Shown: one piece after another, positions 1-9,551 of the stretch
Layout of the letters: every line of letters begins with the position of its first letter
Position numbering within the stretch: the first letter of the stretch is position 1
NCBI GenBank assembly: GCA_964034945.1
Contig: OZ035961.1
Location: 27,753,684 to 27,817,683, forward strand
From: Chrysopilus asiliformis
Lineage: Eukaryota > Arthropoda > Insecta > Diptera > Rhagionidae
Length of the DNA stretch: 64,000 nucleotides
Direction: 5' to 3'
Notes under the pieces: generated by a model
What the model was told of the DNA's origin: nothing
Databases searched by the model: none
Seen by the model: the letters and a program-made list of their open reading frames with translations, nothing else
Translations under genes and position numbers: made by a program

Positions 1-1382
1 AATACAACATTTTAAAGGAATATTGTATTTAGGGCGGGAAATAGGGGAGTGTGATGGATCAAATGTATATTTGTCGGTAAGTTAATTCACTATATATTAA
101 TTTTGTGAGCCGACAGTTTATTCTAAAGCGTGCGTTTTTCTATTAAAACTACCTAGTTTGGTCTAGGCCAAACTAGTTTATCCTAAGGGGCCGAAATAGT
201 TCGACCTAGGCTAAACTAGTTTAGCCTGAAATCAGGTTTGGCCGGTAACATATACACTTTTCAGTCTTCGAATATTTATCCTTGGCTTTGAGATATCCTA
301 ACGGCGTTTTGTCTCCATAATCCCACTCAGCGACCCTAAAAACCCCCAAAGAGAGGAAAAGGATCAAAATTTTCTAAAAAAAATGTTTTAAGAATATAAT
401 TTTTCTTATTATTTAGAGCCACTAGCGACTTCCGATTTTGACCTGCCGAAATGTCTCTCCCGGTCGCGTGCCAATGTCCTTTATAAATAGTAGAAGTTAT
501 ACAATAAAATCGCCTTTTTTTAAAAAATGTTAACACAAAAAATTAAATCCACATAATTAGAAAACCTTAAACTACTGTGGTTCATTCATAAGTAACCCGA
601 AGTCCTGTAGCGTAAATAAATACATTTTATTTGACAAACTCAACCTAACCCTATAAGAAAGGGTGAAAGATTTAATTACATTCCATTTTTATTTTTTCTC
701 TTATCTCTTTTCCAAATAATGACATACTCATCTCCCGCCTGTCTACTGCAACAAAATTAAATAAAATGAAAAAAAAGTAAACACTTCACATACAATAAAA
801 TGGGCCATTAACTTTATGTGTGCTTAATCACCAAATAAACTTCGCTCTATGTGACTTCCAGTAGTCATTTTCGAAGACGATTTAAACGATCGTAGAATTA
901 TTTTTATGTTATTTATGCATAAATACCCAAACATTCAGCAAACAAATAATAAAAAAAATAGTAACTGTATAAAATAAAAAGTGAACGTAAAACAGTAAGG
1001 GTGCCACACGATATGATGGGAAAATCTACAGATCTAAACAAGTTCACCCAACGTAATTTCGACTGTGTCTTACATGACAATTAGAGAAGACCACCATCGC
1101 GTAAATATCTTAGATTTTAACCGGCCTGACCGGCCAGATTACCAAATAAATAAATAAACCATAAAAAAATTATTGATTCTCACCGATAGTCAAACGAACG
1201 TGGGGGGTTTCGGGCGCGCACAATTTTGTTACTTTTTTTTGGTTCGAATGACAAATTCATGGTTTTTCATTTTCCATGCGATAAAAAGTGAAAGGGCAAT
1301 GAAATTTTGAGAACGGAAATAGTTTTTTTTGGATAGTTTTATTGATGTAAGGTGTATGCAGATAAAATATTAATAAACTTAC
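1..1382. other. Non-coding, probably intron of the minus-strand gene
   Basis: This A+T-rich stretch lies downstream, on the minus strand, of the donor at 1382 and should be intron of the gene whose exon is 1383-1542. No convincing exon was found. Around 150-230 there is a cluster of short palindromic pieces (AAACTAGTTTA occurs twice, with CCTAGG-like cores), which resembles the remains of an inverted-repeat element but has no clear ends. The next exon of the gene must lie beyond the left edge. Confidence 0.5.
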
Positions 1383-1542
1383 CGGCTGTCGAATAGGCAT
1401 CAGTCGTGTACGATCGGAGGCCAGTTGAGGAATAACCTGCCGTCTCATAACTGGACTGCGACGCACCCTCAACAGATTGCCGCGCAGTATGACGATCGTC
1501 TGTTAAATAAGACGATTGATCACGATAATTCCAATACGGTGG
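1383..1542 (-). CDS. Internal coding exon of an unrecognised Ser/Tyr-rich protein
   Basis: On the minus strand a pyrimidine-rich acceptor (AATTTTTCCAG) precedes 1542 and a strong donor (G|GTAAGTTT) follows 1383. The 160-nt exon is open in one frame: 53 codons plus one base. It starts PPYWNYRDQSSYLTDDRH and ends with a Tyr/Ser/Thr-rich segment (GYSSTGLRSYTTDAYSTAG). Entry is phase 0, matching the phase-0 end of the exon at 8852-9033, so the two join without a shift across an intron of about 7.3 kb. Composition (Tyr, Ser, Thr, few hydrophobics) suggests a disordered or phosphorylatable region, not an enzyme core. No domain was recognised. The plus strand is also open here and has a GTAAG-like site at 1565, but it lacks an acceptor, so I chose the minus strand. 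Confidence 0.72.
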
Positions 1543-1849
1543 CTGGAAAAATTAAAACCAAAAAGGTAAGTATTATTTGTCATATAATTTTTCATTATTT
1601 TTTTGGAAATGTGGAAATAAATATGTAGGTATTTATGGATTGAAAAACCCAATTATAAGGTTAATTTTTGTAACCCTTGATTTTTGAGAATTTTAAATAT
1701 TTATGCTTGTTTTTTTTTACTTGCCAAAGAAAAACTTATTTTCAAAATATTTAGTTGCTTGTATGATTATCTTATATGTTATAAAATGTCAAAAAAACGG
1801 TTTCTTAAATGAAATTGTACACGCATCTTCAGATGTTTCCTATTTAGGC

Positions 1850-2725
1850 TACTGACATGGGCGATGTTCTCCCTTCCTTGTTTCGGCATCACGCGAAAAC
1901 GCCCCAACCGATTTCGATGAAACTTCGCTCACGGGTAGAGTTATTTGCAAAATAAGGTACAAGTTACTTTTTATTGATCTCCCCCTCCCCTTCGACACCC
2001 CTTCCTTAATATCTCTTTTTGGATCCAATTTTCACCATTTCAGGTCAGCTCTTAACACGTTGGCTACCAGCCAAAAAAACGCTTACTCCGCTGGGAAAAA
2101 ACGCAAAAATCATTACTGTACTTTGTGAGTCACCAGTGAGCACAAGATCAATACAGACAAAAACGAACTCCATGCTCCACAAAAAAAAACCCTTTGTACC
2201 GCACGAGCGACTGCACTCAACCATGGAACTTGAGAAGCTGACTGTAAAGACAATAGTGTGTGTACACCGGTGACTCACATGGTAGCCAACGTGTGGGAAG
2301 TTTTCCCCATTAATATCTACCCGCTATCCTCTCTGTAAACCCCCTCGCCATCTATGCCTTGCAATTTTGAACTGATTTGGGTCCGGTTCTTATCATTAGA
2401 AAATTCAATCCTGAGCTCACAAATACTTGCCCCTTTCCCCTCTGTAAAAACCCTCTTCTGAAAGCTTTTTATCCACTGAAGGGATTCGGATTCGGATTCG
2501 GTTTTCACCATAAGAGGTCAGCCTTCAGAAAAAAAATTCAATGACTAATATTTACTCCTTCTTATCTCTATATACCCCCTCACCTGCTATCTTCTGAAAT
2601 TCTAAAGGGGTTTGTATCCGGTTTTCACCATTAGAAAGCCCAGCCAGCCCTCACGAAAAATGTTCACAAAAAAATTGTGCAAAAAACTTTAACCTGGCAA
2701 CGACGGGTATGAAAACCAATTAATC
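1850..2725 (+). mobile_element. Degenerate Helitron-like relic (family F related)
   Basis: Near 1890-1925 the sequence reads like the 5' part of family F Helitrons: a TCACGCGAAAACG segment, then CCAACCGATTTCGATGAAA. Near 2690-2711 there is a degenerate version of the family's 3' hairpin (ACCTGGCAACGACGGGT instead of ACCCGGCAACGACGGGT). The terminal CTAG is not preserved and the 5' TC end is not certain. C-rich runs in the middle (CCCCCTCC-type) are also typical of family F. It is interrupted by the inverted-repeat element at 2055-2294. Confidence 0.5.
2055..2294. mobile_element. 240-bp element with nested inverted repeats
   Basis: The ends are perfect 15-bp inverted repeats, ACACGTTGGCTACCA at 2055-2069 and its complement at 2280-2294. 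A second inverted pair lies inside: TGTGAGTCACCAGTG at 2124-2138 and its near-complement at 2265-2279. The inner pair is distant from the left end but adjacent to the right end. No matching target-site duplication was found in the flanks. It sits inside the Helitron relic and may be a small non-autonomous DNA transposon. Superfamily undetermined. Confidence 0.5.
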
Positions 2726-2758
2726 TATAAACAAATTTCAATTGCACTTTTATATTTA

Positions 2759-2788
2759 TGTATCCGGAATTTTTAAGTTCCGGATACA
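2759..2788. repeat. 11-bp perfect hairpin
   Basis: TGTATCCGGAA at 2759-2769 is followed after 8 bases by its exact complement at 2778-2788. It lies just downstream of the Helitron relic, directly before a CAGACAGAC stretch. Function unknown; it could be a terminus of an old element. Confidence 0.5.
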
Positions 2789-3210
2789 CAGACAGACTCT
2801 CTTGGTGCATTCGATGTTGAAACCATTTTTGGATTAAGGTTACTGTGAAACCTACCTATCCTGGACAAATTTTTTGGTCCGTATAATTTAAAAATCTGTA
2901 TAATTTTACTATATTAGTTTGCTTGGATCAGATCTAGTTTTTGACAAATACCACCCTAGAGCTAACCCAATCAAATCAATATCATATTCGTAATCAATCA
3001 CTCAAAAATGACCTAATATCGAATACACCAAAATGAGGGTCGGCCGTCTTTCAATTAGTATTATTAAAATGAAGCCTTAAAATTAGGATTAACTCTTCCC
3101 AAATCATTGCTAGGTTTTCCAACAAGAACTTTTTTCCCATATTACAAATTTAAAATTTTCCAAAATTGAATTTGTAAAAAAAATGTTTTGATGCTCTTCC
3201 GCATCGATTA

Positions 3211-3477
3211 CACTCAGAAAAATGGAGGCTAACTCGACGACCTACATACGGCGTAATTGGCCTCGGGCAGGCGCGCGTTCCCTTGCATGTGGGCAAGTAA
3301 AACTGAGTTGACCTGTGGTCGGAGAAATTCTGAAATTAAGCCACCAGCAGGTGAAGTAGGGCGGTCAGAGTTAACCTACCTTAGATAGGTTAACTCTGAC
3401 CGCTAGCTGGCTTACAGACACCTCTGTAAGGTCAGAGTTAACCTGACAAAAAGTTGACCTGGACATTTTTCTGAGTG
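3211..3477 (+). mobile_element. MITE family B, copy B1
   Basis: A 267-bp element bounded by TA on both sides (3209-3210 and 3478-3479), with terminal inverted repeats starting CACTCAGAAAAATG and ending CATTTTTCTGAGTG. It is about the same length as, and highly similar to, copies at 27209, 31469 and 35070. TA duplication suggests cross-mobilisation by a Tc1/mariner-type transposase, which is inference. Unlike the other copies, B1 replaces the segment around 3360-3378 with an inverted copy of a nearby stretch, giving a long palindrome centred near 3380-3384 (GCGGTCAGAGTTAACCT and its complement). Confidence 0.88.
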
Positions 3478-4861
3478 TAGTAGGTTTCGTACACATTTCA
3501 AAAATTAAATACATTTTACTTGGTTTTAGCAAAAATCGAAATATTTTCTAATGTGATGGAAAACAAACTTTATTTAGATTCGATAAGGTAAAAAATTCTA
3601 AAGAACTTTTCATGTGATTTTGGTCCACTTAATATTTATTTTAAAATGATTTTAGAAGTTTTTATAGTAGAATGAACCGTTATCAATAAAACTTAGACAA
3701 AAAAGTGTTAAAAATAATTTCCTTTCCACTTTTGTGATATTAATGTCAGTTCTTTATGGGCTATTTTTTTAAAAAATTTAATAAATTCGGTTTTAAAAAA
3801 AATACTTGAAAAACATGGCAAAAAGCAGCAAATTTTTGAGCAAAATGACGGAGGAAATTTTTATGATTTTAAAAAGTATAAATAATCAAGAGATAGAGTT
3901 GATTTCTAAATAGATGTCTACCTGAAGAAATGCAAATCAATTCTTATCATTTTTTCCTAACACAACTATTTGCAAAATTTTTCAAATATTTTGTATAATG
4001 ACAGCAAATTTGTTAAATTTGTTAAATTCCTAAAATACTAAATTCATTTATTTTAAGAAAAAATACTCATATGACAATTTTCATGTTGTAACAACATTTT
4101 AAGTTCATAAATGCTAAGCAGTTAATGCATTTGAAGTGCCTTTCGGTTGACATAAAGCACTGTCCTCGACCCAGTTGTACACTGGTCGGCAAACAAACGC
4201 AATTATTTGAATTTTATGTGGGTCTGTCCAATGCACACATATTTTAATGTGAAGAAAAGAAATAACATACCACAAAGCAAGGAGCAGTCAAATGATTTAA
4301 CCGCACTGAATTGCTAAAAATTTAACTCCCATTCAGTTGAGAGCCGTGTTTAAAGAAATTTCATATTTACAGAGATGGCATCTGGCATTCGCAAAGCATA
4401 AGTGGATTTCCTAAGATAGAAGAGATTTTTGTTAAATCCATTTTAATTGTTTCAATTTTGCGTATAAGAATTATTGAAACAAATGATGAGTGGCTCAAAT
4501 ATGGACCTTAAAAGTGATAATTATTTCCAAAAAAAATTCAGTTCTTTTTTCCTAATAATTTTACAGTTGTTCAGTTCAGCCAGATCAAAAATTTGATCTC
4601 ACATCTGAAGAATACGCACCTGAACTGGAATTAAGTTACCACGCATGCTTAAATAAAGGAATGATCCCAAGTAAGATCAAATTTGGTTATAGTAGAATTT
4701 TCTCTTAATTCAAAAATCAGTTCTGAAAAATTTCGGAATTTTGTTAACTCAGTTTAAAGTTATGCTTTTCCATCTTTCCTTCAAGACAAGGTAAAGGTCT
4801 TTCCTCTAAATCCATCATCTTGCACAACATATTCGTCCAAAAAAATCAGGTGTTTTTTTTT

Positions 4862-5914
4862 CACGGAAAAAACATATAGGAACCATTCCACCAAAATCGC
4901 ATGCTCCAATCCACCATAGATGGGAAAAAACGGCATAGTGGCCAAATATGGGAATCATTCCTATAAAAAAGGTGTAACAGCTCCCATATTTTTTAGGACA
5001 CATTCCAACAAAAAAGTGATCGTATTCTTTTTTTTGGTGTAACCATTCCCAAAATTATGGTAAAGATTCCAACGTATTACATGGGAGAGATTACTATATA
5101 TGTTAGACTGGTTACGACAAAAATATGGCGACCTTCCCTTTTGTAAAGGACTCAATCCTATAAAACGTTGTAATATCTCCATTGATTATTGGATTCTCTC
5201 CTATATATATTCGCGACATTCTAATTTGAAATAGGACACGTTCCTATAATTATAGCACCAAGTCCTATCTGTATAGGACTGGAGACTTTTTTCATTGGAT
5301 CCTGTCCAATCTAAGGGCACAAACAAAAATTCGAATTATCGGATATTCGAGATAGAGAAGTCCGGGGCCTCAAAATATTCGAGATATTTTTTGGCTCGAG
5401 CCAAAAAAAAACGCCCCGTAATTAAAAAATTTCTCCGACACAAGTGTCAGAGTGTGGCACTAGGCAGGTCCAAGCTATATATACTCCGAGTTCGCAAACC
5501 ACGTGTGAATTATAATCGAAGAAAAAATTCGACTTGAATTATCATATTCGCTGAACCCTATTTGCATAGGAATGAGTCCACCAAAACTTAGGATTCATTC
5601 CATTTTTTTTGTAGGACCGAGCCCTACATAATATTGGAGTCATTTCTAAAAACAGTGGGAATGATTCCATTGCATAATATAGTAATGATTCCACCTCAGA
5701 TTAACAACGTCTCCAATGCAAACTAGGGACGAGTGCTACTTTTGTTGGAATGTGTCCATTCTTCTCTCAGCCCTATTTACATAGTAATGATTCCACGAAA
5801 AGTAGGACTAGTTCCAACATTTATTGAAGCCTTTCCTACAAAATGGTGCAATGACTCCTATAATCGCTTTCCACCATTTTGTAGGAACGATTACTATGTG
5901 GATTTTTTTCCGTG
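4862..5914. mobile_element. 1-kb inverted-repeat element made of iterated GGAATnATTCC-like motifs
   Basis: The ends match as inverted repeats: CACGGAAAAAAC at 4862, and TTTTTTTCCGTG ending at 5914, with weaker matching continuing inward for about 35 bp. The interior contains many degenerate short palindromic motifs of the form GGAAnnATTCC or AATGATTCCA, spaced roughly every 25-45 bases in both halves. A differently composed core at about 5300-5550 breaks the pattern. No convincing target-site duplication was seen (the left flank is a T run). There is no credible ORF: the 80-codon frame across the core has no recognisable motif. Class unknown. Confidence 0.6.
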
Positions 5915-6082
5915 TTCATTATGATGAATTTGGAATTTGATTTTTTTGTCAAGTTTTTCGAATTTAAAAATTTCGAGGTCTTAAATATACTTAAGTCATC
6001 CATCGAGAGCATTTTAAACCCTATTTCATTTACAACTTTAAAACCTTAACAAACAATTAAAGTAAAAATTGCTTATTATTCT

Positions 6083-6780
6083 TTTTACTTTCCTCTGCTA
6101 TAGAAGGAAAGTATTGCATTCATGACGGAGACCGACTCGAGAACGGGGGCAGATAGAAAATTTTTGATCACTACGAAATCCGTTTTAGGCGAAATTATGA
6201 GGATGTCCGTGCATCTGTTTGTCTGTCCGTTTTTTCGTATCTTAAATAACTCGAGAATGCGTTGAGCTAGCGACTTAAAAGTTTTTGTGAATAAGTTTTA
6301 CGAAAATCGTAGTTTTCTATCGACTTTTGGAAAACTAAGGTTAATTATAACGGGTACCTCTCATACATTTTTTTTGAAAAATCAGTTTTTTGAAAATTAC
6401 TCGAAAAATTTGCGCTTTTGTGAAAAAATTCATATAACCGAATTTAAAGGAAATAAAATTATCTACATTTTTTGCTTAAATGGTTTTTATGTATCTCTAA
6501 CGGTTCTCAAGATATTTGAAAAAAATTCAGTTTTCTGAACATTTCTCGGAAACTGTACGATATTATGAAAAACTGTATATAACCAAATTCAAAGGAAATA
6601 CAATTTCCTGCATTTTTCCCTTTATCGGTTTTTACGTATCTCTAACAGTTCTCGAGATATTTGAAAAAATAATTATTTTTTGCATATTTTTTCCGAAACT
6701 GAATATTGCAGAGAAAAGTTTTGTGTTGATCGCAACTGATATTTTTTTATGGCTTGTGTTGCGAAAACACGGGTTGTATT
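6083..6780 (+). mobile_element. Repeat family A, copy A1
   Basis: This copy begins with a small hairpin-like start (CTTTCCTCTGCTATAGAAGG) shared with the reversed copy ending near 52215 and partly with 46830. It then has a cluster of GTCTGTCCG and CTCGAGAATGCGTTGAGCTAGCGACTT, followed by iterated units containing CGGTTCTCGAGATATTTGAAAAA. The last recognisable unit ends near 6745 (TTTTGTGTTGATCGCAACTG). Open frames here are by-products of the repeats. Class unknown; the copy is a repeat by comparison with 23928, 30395, 46825, 51080 and 60570. Confidence 0.65.
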
Positions 6781-7566
6781 TTGGACGAAAAACTTATGAA
6801 ATGTTCTCCAATATTTTATCGAATTTTAATTTGAAATTTATTAAAAATTTATTATTTTGTGTTTAACCATTAAATAATTTCTGATTCATGGTTTTTACGC
6901 GACCTTTCTAGCAAATATTTGTGTCGCGCAAAAACTCTATCAGAGTTTTAAAAATAGCATAACTGAAGTGGAAAATTCGCAAATTAAATTATATATTCGT
7001 TTCTTCTTCGTGATATTAAAAGAGGTTTTTAAATAAAGTAAATATACCGACTTAAAATATTTGATGTGAAGAGCTCATGACTTTCTTATACAAGATCTGC
7101 GTTCCTGCGCAATTTATAATCCGACAAATAAAATATTAGTTTACATAAACACCAGATTTTTTTTTTAAGAAATCTGAAATATCTCGATATCGGTTAAAGC
7201 GATCGATTTACGATAAAAGGCAAAAATGTAGAGAATTTAAAAAAATCACCGTTAGTTTGTAAGTAATTCACAAAAATATATTTTTTTTTTATTTCAATGA
7301 AAATATCTAAATAACAGTAAAATATACCGGATAACGGCAAAAAAATGAGAAATATTATTCTCTTTAATTCATCTCATACAATTAACCACCGGAAACTCGT
7401 TTGTTTTCGAGAGAATCGCAATAAACTTTTTTTTTAAATAATAAGTATACCTCGATACCGGTTTGAGATATCAAGTTCTTGTAAAAGACAAAAGTGGAGG
7501 AAATTTTATGGCACACATAAGACTACTAATAAATGGGTAGTTTCGAATTAAGGCCCATTTGCGCTA

Positions 7567-7877
7567 GAGAGCCTTTAACCTAGAGAGTGGCCATGCTACC
7601 TTAATAGACTGTGCTACTGAGTAGGACAGTCTATTAACTCAAATTAGAACAGTCTATTAGGTCAGTTAGAACAGTTTTTTCTCCAGATTAGAACAGTCTG
7701 TAAACAATTTTTCAATTTATCAAAACAACTATGAGTTTCCAAATTTTTTTGATACCTCAAACTTATTTATAACAATTATAACAATGAATCAAATTTTTAA
7801 AGTTTTTCGCGCTCGTTTTTCAGCTCGGCGGCCATTTTTAGATGTCCCCATGGCCACTCTCTAGGTTATAGGCTCTC
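7567..7877. mobile_element. 311-bp MITE with 28-bp inverted ends and TA duplication
   Basis: TA flanks at 7565-7566 and 7878-7879. The left end reads GAGAGCCTTTAACCTAGAGA and the right end is its complement with two differences. The inner part repeats TTAGAACAGTCTATTAA-type phrases. No coding capacity. Likely a TA-targeting non-autonomous DNA transposon. Confidence 0.82.
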
Positions 7878-8074
7878 TAATTTGCGCGTACTATTCTTAA
7901 ACAAATAAGCTGCCGTTACTCTATTTAAACCATAAAAAATCTGGGACTTAAATAATTTAAATAAGTTGCTAAGTTTTGTTGGTGCAAACGGCACTTTATC
8001 GCAAAAAACAATTTTTTTCCCGCCATTTCGGTAAACGAATTTCCACTAAAAGTTGGTAGGATCGTCCTACTTCA

Positions 8075-8285
8075 GGATCAGATATCCCTGTAAAATTTCA
8101 TGGCTCTAGCTCTTGTAGTTTTTGAGAAATCTGGGACACAGACTGACAGTCTGACAGATAGACTAGCAGACTTTTTCTAATAATGATCGAAACCAGCGGT
8201 GCTCTAGAAAATATTTTAGACAAAATGAAGAGGTCGAAATTTTTCATGAAAAAAAACTTTATTGTACTTCGTATAAGAAAGTAAA
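8075..8285 (+). repeat. Repeat fragment L carrying the CAGAC-type module
   Basis: It contains AAAATTTCATGGCTCTAGCT, then TTTTTGAGAAATCTGGGACA and CAGACTGACAG-type steps, then ends in a GTATAAGAAAGTAAAAA stretch. The order resembles the terminal region of families A and E, although the bases outside this module are different. No boundaries could be fixed. Confidence 0.45.
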
Positions 8286-8508
8286 AAAATAATTTTATGG
8301 AAAAGATTCAATACAGAAAATGCATAGCAAATGGAAAACGTAAGTATGAGTGCGTATAAAATTAAAAAAAATAAACTAAAATTCACAACAATTTCGAAAA
8401 AGTCCTTAGACGCTTTGTAACAAAAAATAATCCATTAATATTTTTTGTAGTCGATGAATTGCCAACTACTCTCAAGGGTGAATACCCCTAATATTACAAT
8501 TGTTAATA

Positions 8509-8608
8509 CAGTAGAATCCCGATAATTCGTATTTTAAGGGACCAGCAAATTCATACGAATTAGCGGGATATACGAATTATCGGGGTACGAATTATCGGGA
8601 TTGTACTG
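8509..8608. mobile_element. 100-bp pogo/Tigger-like mini-MITE
   Basis: TA flanks at 8507-8508 and 8609-8610. The left end is CAGTAGAATCCCGATAATTC and the right end is its complement with small differences (GAATTATCGGGATTGTACTG). CAGT(A)-start termini with a CCCGATAATTCG-like continuation are characteristic of pogo/Tigger-type elements (established knowledge). The two halves form an almost complete hairpin. It has no ORF. Confidence 0.85.
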
Positions 8609-8851
8609 TATATAAAAAATTTAATTCTCAACACTGTGAAATTATTTTTGTGCAAATAATTGGTAGATTTTTTACATTTTTTAAACTTTTGTCTATCTTA
8701 AATGTACTGGACAAAAATTATTGTTTGAATCCCCATAATTGGTTGGATTAAATTCCTGAATTTTTGATTCGTGAACTATGAGTTCAAATCTAAGTCTCTG
8801 TTAAATCTCAGTACTAATACTATATGAGAGTTTCTAGTTCTTCTTACTCAC

Positions 8852-9033
8852 CTGAGGAAATTGAGTTTCAGGATACCCATAGTAGACAGGCTTACGATCT
8901 CTCTCTAAATAATATTGCGAATGTGGATGATACTGTGACTCGAAACCAGCTTCATATCCCCATGGATGTGGATGTCTTATTACTGATGGATCGGGATCGA
9001 AACCCGGCCGTTTGGCCGGTATATGAAGTGGGC
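8852..9033 (-). CDS. Internal coding exon, Tyr/His/Pro-rich, unrecognised protein
   Basis: The minus-strand acceptor (TTATTGCAG) precedes 9033 and the donor (CTCAG|GTGAGTAAG) follows 8852. The 182-nt exon completes a split Gly codon from the previous exon and then reads 60 codons, starting PLHIPAKRPGFDPDPSVIRH, continuing with HPWGYEAGFESQYHPHSQYY and ending KPVYYGYPETQFPQ. The frame joins the preceding polyglutamine exon (GCA G|GC) and the following exon at 1542 (phase 0) without a stop. Aromatic and Pro/His-rich composition suggests a disordered region of a regulatory or adaptor protein, and no catalytic motif is visible. I could not name the gene. Agreement of both splice phases with neighbouring exons is the main evidence. 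Confidence 0.78.
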
Positions 9034-9140
9034 CTGCAATAAGTGACATTTCTACACGTTAATTTAATGGTAGTAAATCAAATCATTAAAAAAAATATCT
9101 TGTAATATAATTGTGTTAATTGGAAAAAAATGATATTTAC

Positions 9141-9447
9141 CTGCCGGTTGTGAACTAACGCTAGCTGGCGATTCGCTCGCCGTCGACGGCGCCACAATCT
9201 GTGTTTGTCCGGACGCCACTGTGTTCTGTTGTGGGACACCGTTTGTCGGTTGGCCGTTTGTCTGTTGCTGCTGCTGTTGCTGTTGTGATACGACGTGATT
9301 ATTAGTCGGTTGCTGTTGTATAGATGCCGCTGTCGGTGGACTATGACCCCCCTGTTGACCAGTCGATTGCTGCTGCTGCTGTTGTTGTTGTTGTTGCTGT
9401 TGCTGTTGCTGCTGCTGATGTACGACTGCTGTTGTGTCTTCATACAT
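9141..9447 (-). CDS. Polyglutamine coding exon (start of frame uncertain)
   Basis: The frame beginning at the ATG at 9447-9445 (MYEDTTAVVH) runs through 17 consecutive Gln codons, a Ser/Thr/Pro-rich linker, a second run of 8 Gln, and ends SESPASVSSQPAG at a strong donor (GGCAG|GTAAATAT) at 9141. The join to the exon at 9033 keeps the frame. The same frame is open 5' of this ATG up to a stop near 9655. It contains no other ATG, so coding may either start at 9447 or enter from an upstream exon at a possible acceptor just before 9536 (TCGGCAG). An overlapping ATG at 9548 (MSRQGRTPLPGPGGG) is in another frame and would hit a stop after the first splice. CAG and CAA codons alternate within the runs. 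Probable transcriptional regulator or adaptor, but this is inference from composition only. Confidence 0.7.
9257..9418 (-). repeat. CAG/CAA microsatellite tracts encoding polyglutamine
   Basis: Two mixed CAG/CAA tracts (about 9257-9288 and 9368-9418, seen as CTG/TTG on the plus strand) lie inside the coding exon. Interspersed CAA codons should slow slippage compared with pure CAG. The longer tract codes 17 Gln and the shorter 8. Confidence 0.85.
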
Positions 9448-9551
9448 AGCAGTTGTGGAATGTGTTGGGGTTGTGTGTTGTGTCGTAAGTTGTGTATGAT
9501 GTTGCCCCCACCAGGCCCCGGCAGTGGCGTGCGACCCTGCCGAGACATCGT

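Larger units (their letters stand above)
1543..8851 (-). other. Intron (about 7.3 kb) filled with mobile-element remains
   Basis: The interval is bounded by the minus-strand donor at 8851 (CTCAG|GTGAGTAAG) and the acceptor at 1543 (TTTTTCCAG). It holds at least seven separately listed repeats: a Helitron relic, an inverted-repeat element, MITE B1, the iterated-motif element, A1, a 311-bp MITE and a pogo-type mini-MITE. No additional exon was detected. Stretches 3480-4860 and 6800-7560 show only A/T-rich sequence with no recognisable structure. Confidence 0.6.

Noticed and set aside
1381..1565. Plus-strand open frame (NRHQSCTIGGQLRNNLPSHN...) ending at AAAAAG|GTAAGTATT
   Set aside because: No plus-strand acceptor precedes it, while the minus strand has acceptor, donor and phase agreement with the exon at 8852.
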